From Spirochaetia bacterium (GTDB lineage Bacteria > Spirochaetota > Spirochaetia > Sphaerochaetales > Sphaerochaetaceae), in assembly GCA_009929055.1 (NCBI GenBank), contig SABI01000071.1:1-10627 (forward strand): a stretch of 10,627 nucleotides of DNA. The letters are read 5' to 3'. Below, piece by piece: positions 7,098 to 10,627 of this stretch (within the stretch, counting starts at the first letter, position 1; every line of letters starts with the position of its first letter). Position numbers and translations under genes: made by a program. The notes below the pieces were generated by a model. That model searched no databases, was not told the origin of the DNA, and saw only the letters and a program-made list of their open reading frames with translations.

Positions 7098-7610
7098 ATG
7101 TTACAAGAATCAGTAGCTACATTATTAAATGAACAAATTAACAAAGAATTTTATTCAGCCTATCTCTACCTTGATTTTGCAAACTATTATGCAAGTGAAG
7201 GTTTAGAGGGGTTTGAAAACTGGTTTGTTATCCAAGCCAAAGAAGAGCAAGACCATGCAATGCTTTTTAGACAATACCTACTTAACAATGGGCATAGTGT
7301 GAAAATGGGATTAATTAAAGATCCAAGTGCGAGTTATAAAAACCACAAAGAGCCTTTAGTTGCCTCCCTTGAGCATGAAAAGTATATTACAAGCTCAATC
7401 AATACAATTTATACTGAAGCTCTTGCTAAAAAAGATTACAGAACTGTCCAATTTCTCGATTGGTTCGTAAAAGAACAAGGGGAAGAAGAGAAGAACGCTG
7501 AAGATAATATTCGTCGTTATGAACTCTTTGGAGATGGAAAAGGCCTCTTTATGCTTGATCAAAATTTGAAAGCAAGAGTTTATGCTCCAGCTTCTTTAAT
7601 CCTTGATTGA
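7098..7610 (+). CDS. ftnA: Bacterial non-haem ferritin
   Basis: A 170-residue ferritin subunit of normal length. Ferritins assemble into 24-subunit cytoplasmic shells that oxidise Fe2+ and store it as ferric mineral. The ferroxidase ligands sit at the same numbers as I recall for E. coli FtnA: Glu17 (NEQINKEFYS), Glu50 and His53 (AKEEQDHA), Glu94 (LEHEKYI), Gln127 and Glu130 (KEQGEEEKN). This agreement also supports the start at 7098. No bacterioferritin-type haem methionine stands out. It diverges from marR and converges with desulfoferrodoxin, sharing a terminator with the latter. Holding Fe2+ out of Fenton chemistry complements the superoxide reductase next door. The stop codon lies in a TTGA microsatellite. 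Confidence 0.95.
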   Translation: MLQESVATLLNEQINKEFYSAYLYLDFANYYASEGLEGFENWFVIQAKEEQDHAMLFRQYLLNNGHSVKMGLIKDPSASYKNHKEPLVASLEHEKYITSSINTIYTEALAKKDYRTVQFLDWFVKEQGEEEKNAEDNIRRYELFGDGKGLFMLDQNLKARVYAPASLILD

Positions 7611-7622
7611 TTGATTGATTGA
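7603..7622 (+). repeat. TTGA tetranucleotide repeat, five units, spanning the ferritin stop
   Basis: Five perfect tandem TTGA units cover the last ferritin codons and the TGA stop, followed by TAGATTGA. Reading stays CTT GAT TGA whatever the unit number, provided about two units remain, so length changes should not alter the protein. Confidence 0.9.
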
Positions 7623-7639
7623 TAGATTGAAATACAAAG

Positions 7640-7673
7640 AAAAAGGCCCCGTGTAGTACACGAGGTCTTTTTT
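7640..7673. terminator. Strong bidirectional intrinsic terminator shared by ferritin and desulfoferrodoxin
   Basis: The core stem is GGCCCCGTGT (7645-7654) against ACACGAGGTC (7658-7667), with loop AGT, one C-A mismatch and one G-T wobble. It is flanked by AAAAA on the left and TTTTTT on the right. The A tract becomes the U tract for the minus-strand transcript, so it can stop both convergent genes. Confidence 0.93.
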
Positions 7674-7696
7674 AAACAAATAAATTATTGTTAAAA

Positions 7697-8068
7697 CTAG
7701 AGAGTTACTTTCCAAAGTCCGTGTAAGTTACAATATTCGTAGACTTCTTTTACTTCTAAGCCTGTAAATACTGCTTGAGGTTTGTCACTTGGGGTAAGAT
7801 TAACTCGATGAACACCATTAGAAGTAACAGCTGCAATCCATTGGATGTAGTGTTCTTCAGTCATTGGGTGTGCTACTGAACCAACAGTTGCAACTAATTT
7901 ACCATCTTTCTTCTCTACAACAGGTACATGTTTTTCATTAGCAGCATCAGTAGAATTTGCTTTTAGTTCTACCATAGGTTTTCCACAGCATACTAATTCT
8001 CCACCACCGTTATGTATTAGTTCAACAATGTTTCCACACTCTTTACAGCGATAAAATTTTACACTCAT
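7697..8068 (-). CDS. dfx: Desulfoferrodoxin (superoxide reductase, class I, two iron sites)
   Basis: This 123-residue cytoplasmic protein reduces superoxide to peroxide without making oxygen, a defence typical of anaerobes. The N-terminal desulforedoxin domain has the FeCys4 ligands C8, C11, C27 and C28 (CKECG..CC). The C-terminal catalytic domain has the His4-Cys ligands H47 (EKHVP), H67 and H73 (HPMTEEHYIQWI), C113 and H116 (CNLHGLW), plus the active-site Glu45-Lys46 pair. Order and spacing match class I enzymes, and nothing is missing. AGGAGG (8075-8080) lies 6 nt upstream of the ATG. The 130-bp upstream gap gives no convincing promoter; an AT-rich TATAAA near 8100 is the best -10 candidate but lacks a -35. 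The usual electron donor, rubredoxin, is not encoded here. Confidence 0.96.
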   Translation of the reverse strand: MSVKFYRCKECGNIVELIHNGGGELVCCGKPMVELKANSTDAANEKHVPVVEKKDGKLVATVGSVAHPMTEEHYIQWIAAVTSNGVHRVNLTPSDKPQAVFTGLEVKEVYEYCNLHGLWKVTL

Positions 8069-8198
8069 ATTATTCCTCCTGTGTATAATTTGTTACCTTT
8101 ATAATAACGTAAACAATAGTAAATTGGAAGAGGGGTTCTATATTTCATTTTATCCCTAAGAAATATACTCGATAAAAACTAAGATTATATAACACTCC

Positions 8199-9587
8199 TT
8201 AAGGGACGATTTCTACAGGAATTTCTAAAAATGCATAGTGATTAACTGAATCAGTAGACCCTTGACCAAGTTGCCCACTAGCGTTACTTCCGGCACCATA
8301 GACAGTACCGTCATCATCGATAATCAAAGAATGGCCGCTTCCTAAAGAACAGCTTTCGACTCCTGTTCTCACCTCTAAGGGAGTTACATACGTTTGGCGA
8401 ATTGTAGCTGTTCCATCACCTAACATCCCATAGGTGTTGTATCCTGCTACAAGGACTTCTCCAGTAGTGGTAATTATCATCGAGACATTTTCTCCCGCTT
8501 CTGCTTGTTTTACGTTATCACGAACCTTTGTTGGAGTTGATATAATTTCTGTGTCACTATCGACACTGTTTAGTAGTTGTCCATTTTCTTGCCGTCCAAA
8601 CGAATAGAGCTCATTGCTATTTGTGATAACAAGTGAATGATTCATCCCTGCTGATACTGAACGCACATCACTTATTCCTGAAACCTGTTGGGGAGTTCTG
8701 TCATACGTGTTGCTACTTGAATATGGTCGTCCCAACTTACCGGAAGTACTATCTCCCATGGCATAGAGATTTCCTTCTTTTACATATAAGGTATGTCTTT
8801 CTCCAGCAGAGACAGCAGAGACATCTGTATCAATTTGAATGAATTCGTAGGATGCTTCTTCGCTACCATTGCCAAGGATTCCACTAATTCCATTTGACCC
8901 AGCAGCCCATAGAACCCCGTTTGTATCGATTGCCATCGTATGATAATACCCACAAGAGACAGAGGCAATCCCTGACTTAACTAAGATTGGAGTAGGAGTA
9001 CTGATAATTGTATCTTCTAGACCGAGTTTACCTTGTGACTTATCACCTACACCATAGAGATTGCCATTCTCTTTTAATATCATAGCATGATTTTGTCTAC
9101 TTACTGATATAGCCTTTACATCATCCATAATCTTATGGGTAGAAGATCTTGAGGCAGTTGTTCCATCTCCAAGTTGCCCAGCTCCATTTAATCCTGTTAC
9201 CCAGAGAGACCCATCATTTTTAAGGATATAACTAAAGCTAGAACCTGCTGCAACAGCTCTTACTGATCCTTCGGGTGTCCAAATTGCATAGAGAGTAATA
9301 TCTTGATTTCCCATGAGTAGAGTCTCTTCTGCATCATAGGTCTCTCCACTACCATCACTTTTAGTGTTCCAACCAGAAAAGGTGCTTTCAGGTTTTATAA
9401 GAGTTCCTGTATCATCTAGTACTGTGATTACATCGTTATGTTCATACTCATTGGTGTCGATAGGTACAGCTCCTCCGGTGCTACCGTTTCCATTGTAAAT
9501 CACATATTGACCTGTAGTGACTACTGGACATCCGACAAATGTAACAGCAAAAACAATGGTGATAAGAACTTTAAGAATCGATTTCAT
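8199..9587 (-). CDS. Predicted lipoprotein: InlB-like repeat plus seven RCC1 repeats
   Basis: A 462-residue predicted envelope protein. The N-terminus MKSILKVLITIVFAVTFVGC is a lipoprotein-type signal, with lysines, a hydrophobic core and a relaxed lipobox FVGC, giving lipid attachment at Cys20. Residues about 28-105 match the Listeria-Bacteroides/InlB B-repeat pattern (YNGNGSTGG.., FSGWNTKSDGSG, ITLYAIWT). Seven RCC1-type repeats follow, beginning near residues 109, 157, 207, 256, 308, 359 and 410 (48-52 residues each), with cores such as SAGMNHSLVIT and GSNASGQLGQGS. Seven repeats would close one full beta-propeller. GGAG lies 7 nt before the ATG at 9587, preferred over an in-frame TTG at 9593. 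Surface or periplasmic binding is plausible, but no partner or enzymatic role can be read. It is a single gene with its own promoter region and no clear terminator before dfx, so readthrough into dfx is possible. Confidence 0.87.
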   Translation of the reverse strand: MKSILKVLITIVFAVTFVGCPVVTTGQYVIYNGNGSTGGAVPIDTNEYEHNDVITVLDDTGTLIKPESTFSGWNTKSDGSGETYDAEETLLMGNQDITLYAIWTPEGSVRAVAAGSSFSYILKNDGSLWVTGLNGAGQLGDGTTASRSSTHKIMDDVKAISVSRQNHAMILKENGNLYGVGDKSQGKLGLEDTIISTPTPILVKSGIASVSCGYYHTMAIDTNGVLWAAGSNGISGILGNGSEEASYEFIQIDTDVSAVSAGERHTLYVKEGNLYAMGDSTSGKLGRPYSSSNTYDRTPQQVSGISDVRSVSAGMNHSLVITNSNELYSFGRQENGQLLNSVDSDTEIISTPTKVRDNVKQAEAGENVSMIITTTGEVLVAGYNTYGMLGDGTATIRQTYVTPLEVRTGVESCSLGSGHSLIIDDDGTVYGAGSNASGQLGQGSTDSVNHYAFLEIPVEIVP

Positions 9588-9640
9588 ACGCAAACTCCAT
9601 TTACATGTATTTAATATTAACCAAGAAAGAGAGGGTTATC

Positions 9641-9694
9641 ATTATATTAAGTGAGTTAACAATACTATCATAATATCAAAATATTACTAGTAAA
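9641..9694 (-). promoter_or_regulatory. Candidate promoters of the RCC1 lipoprotein gene
   Basis: On the minus strand a perfect TATAAT (9646-9641) would start transcription near 9634, but its -35 region is poor. Further upstream TTTACT (9694-9689), a 16-bp spacer and TATGAT (9672-9667) form a second candidate. Such AT-rich DNA produces chance matches. Confidence 0.45.
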
Positions 9695-9789
9695 AATCAT
9701 AATTTTCCTCGTTAGATGTGACTTAAGTAGTAATATTTATTGATTCTATAAATCTCATAGTTGTTATTTATAACAAAAAATTATCTACA

Positions 9790-9807
9790 TTGCTTTTCTA
9801 ATAGCAA
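9790..9807. repeat. Inverted repeat TTGCTTTT / AATAGCAA
   Basis: Seven of eight positions pair around a CT centre. The arm TTGCTATT on the minus strand shares eight bases with the MarR operator, but the other half and the spacing differ. The role is unknown. Confidence 0.4.
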
Positions 9808-9937
9808 ATAATTCTTACTATTTATTTATTTCTAGAGTTTTTAAATTTAAAAAAAATATTCTGTGTAGAGCAATATGGGCCAATAGTTCTTTAAAGAAAA
9901 CTCATAACAATAGGGAGAAATTCTTGAATAAAAGATT

Positions 9938-9957
9938 CCACTTCAAAAGAGAAGTGG
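9938..9957. repeat. Perfect inverted repeat CCACTTC / GAAGTGG
   Basis: Perfect 7-bp arms (9938-9944, 9951-9957) around AAAAGA, 18 bp upstream of the candidate pirin -35. It could be an operator for pirin. It could also terminate minus-strand transcripts, since AATCTTTTATTC follows on that strand, but no gene is seen there to end. It is not a CIRCE element. Confidence 0.5.
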
Positions 9958-9974
9958 GTAGTGAGACCATTAGA

Positions 9975-10002
9975 TTGTATTTTTATTAATATGTAGTATA
10001 TT
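9975..10002 (+). promoter_or_regulatory. Candidate promoter of the pirin gene
   Basis: TTGTAT (9975-9980), a 16-bp spacer and TATATT (9997-10002). The -10 is good, the -35 weak (3 of 6). The start would be near 10009, almost at the ribosome site AGAGGA (10012-10017), so the leader would be very short. Confidence 0.35.
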
Positions 10003-10026
10003 CAACATAAGAGAGGATTTTCTGAT

Positions 10027-10627
10027 ATGAAATTAAGAAGTATTGAATCTGTTGTGGGTGGAGCAATCAGCTACGATGGAGCTGGAGTTAAACTTGTAAG
10101 AATCTTTGGGCATAGCCAAGTTCCTCAATTTGATCCCTTTTTACTTCTCGATGCTTTTGATTCAACTGATAGCAACGATTATGTGAAAGGGTTCCCTTGG
10201 CATCCTCATCGGGGGATTCAGACAGTAACCTACCTCATCAAAGGAAACATAGAGCATATGGATTCTTTGGGAAACAAAGGACTCATTAGTGATCTCTCTT
10301 GTCAGTGGATGGTTGCAGGTAGTGGTATTATTCATCAAGAGATGCCTCTTGAGAGTAAACACTTATTTGGGACACAATTGTGGATAAATCTCCCTAAAGA
10401 GCATAAAATGACTGATCCTAGCTATAACGAAATCTCTAGTGATATGATTAGTGAAGTAAAAGGGGATTATGGAGTTGTGAGGGTAATTAGTGGCAATTAC
10501 CAAGGACGAACGAGCCCTCTTAAAAGCAACATAGTCCCCACCCTTTATCTTGATGTTTCGCTACATAAGAATCAAAAGTGGTCTATCAAAGTAGATGAAG
10601 ATCATACAGTCCTTATCTATGTACTCT
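10027..10627 (+). CDS. Pirin family protein, 3' end outside window
   Basis: The first 200 residues of a pirin, a cupin-fold metalloprotein; the frame is still open at the window edge and most of the usual length is present. The N-terminal cupin has FDPFLLLDAF and then the metal-binding set His59 and His61 (HPHRG), His103 and Glu105 (IIHQEMP), as in human pirin. TVTYLIKGNIEH, DSLGNKG and QWMVAGSG are family signatures. The HPHRG segment continues IQTVTY where FETVTY is common, a conservative change. Some bacterial pirins are quercetin dioxygenases and others bind metabolic enzymes; the sequence does not tell which applies. AGAGGA lies 9 nt before the ATG. Confidence 0.93.
   Translation, partial: MKLRSIESVVGGAISYDGAGVKLVRIFGHSQVPQFDPFLLLDAFDSTDSNDYVKGFPWHPHRGIQTVTYLIKGNIEHMDSLGNKGLISDLSCQWMVAGSGIIHQEMPLESKHLFGTQLWINLPKEHKMTDPSYNEISSDMISEVKGDYGVVRVISGNYQGRTSPLKSNIVPTLYLDVSLHKNQKWSIKVDEDHTVLIYVL

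Larger units (their letters stand above)
9588..10026. other. AT-rich intergenic region between divergent lipoprotein and pirin genes
   Basis: About 440 bp with no credible coding frame. It holds the promoters of the flanking genes, three inverted repeats (9671-9686 TAATAT/ATATTA, 9790-9807, 9938-9957) and long A/T runs near 9840-9860. No tRNA, CRISPR or insertion-sequence end was seen. A small RNA cannot be excluded. Confidence 0.6.

Noticed and set aside
7603..7622. Phase-variable ferritin C-terminus through TTGA slippage
   Set aside because: Any unit number leaves CTT GAT TGA in frame, so the protein end would not change.
8096..8120. PerR-like box upstream of desulfoferrodoxin (TTATAATAACGTAAA)
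   Set aside because: Only one half matches TTATAATnATTATAA; the other half is poor and AT-rich sequence gives such hits by chance.
9938..9957. CIRCE heat-shock element
   Set aside because: Arms CCACTTC/GAAGTGG and a 6-bp spacer do not match the TTAGCACTC-N9-GAGTGCTAA pattern.
10162..10362. Minus-strand open frame of 66 codons
   Set aside because: Opposite the conserved metal-binding region of pirin; a shadow frame.
1..10627. Mobile element, CRISPR array, tRNA or defence system
   Set aside because: No transposase, integrase, regularly spaced repeats, cloverleaf or defence-protein signature seen on either strand; gene content is ordinary chromosomal metabolism and stress response.

Overview
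The window looks like the chromosome of an AT-rich (about 35-40 % G+C by eye), anaerobic or microaerophilic bacterium. Every gene start has a strong Shine-Dalgarno site, which argues against Bacteroidota. The superoxide reductase, the large CoA-disulfide-reductase fusion and a lipoprotein with a relaxed lipobox, an InlB-like repeat and RCC1 repeats would fit a spirochaete (Treponema/Sphaerochaeta-like) or a related anaerobe. That placement is inference; no rRNA or other marker is present.

Layout. (1) 1-3991, plus strand: the 3' part of gltB and all of gltD, overlapping by 8 bp. They encode NADPH-dependent glutamate synthase and end at a hairpin that can terminate transcription in both directions. 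(2) 4034-6975, minus strand: a promoter, a tandem operator, a small cysteine-rich MarR-family regulator, and an 824-residue fusion (CoA-disulfide reductase, rhodanese, TusA-like, DsrE2-like). The regulator's stop codon directly abuts the fusion's ATG. (3) 7020-8068: a non-haem ferritin on the plus strand, divergent from marR, and a class I desulfoferrodoxin on the minus strand. These two converge on a strong bidirectional terminator. (4) 8199-9587, minus strand: a predicted lipoprotein with one InlB/Listeria-Bacteroides type repeat and a seven-repeat RCC1 propeller. (5) 9588-10026: an AT-rich intergenic stretch with promoters facing both ways and several inverted repeats. (6) 10027-end, plus strand: a pirin gene cut by the window edge.

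Functional reading. Region 4034-8068 reads as a stress-defence block for an anaerobe: sulfane-sulfur and disulfide handling (fusion protein), iron storage (ferritin) and superoxide removal (desulfoferrodoxin). The clearest regulatory signal is the marR promoter. It has TTGACC, a 17-bp spacer and TATGAT, with two tandem TTGCCAAnnGCAA sites covering the -10 and predicted transcription start. This resembles the TTGCC..GGCAA operators of E. coli MarR. With four cysteines in a 127-residue regulator, the best hypothesis is an autoregulated, thiol- or persulfide-responsive switch for the sulfur-transfer fusion.
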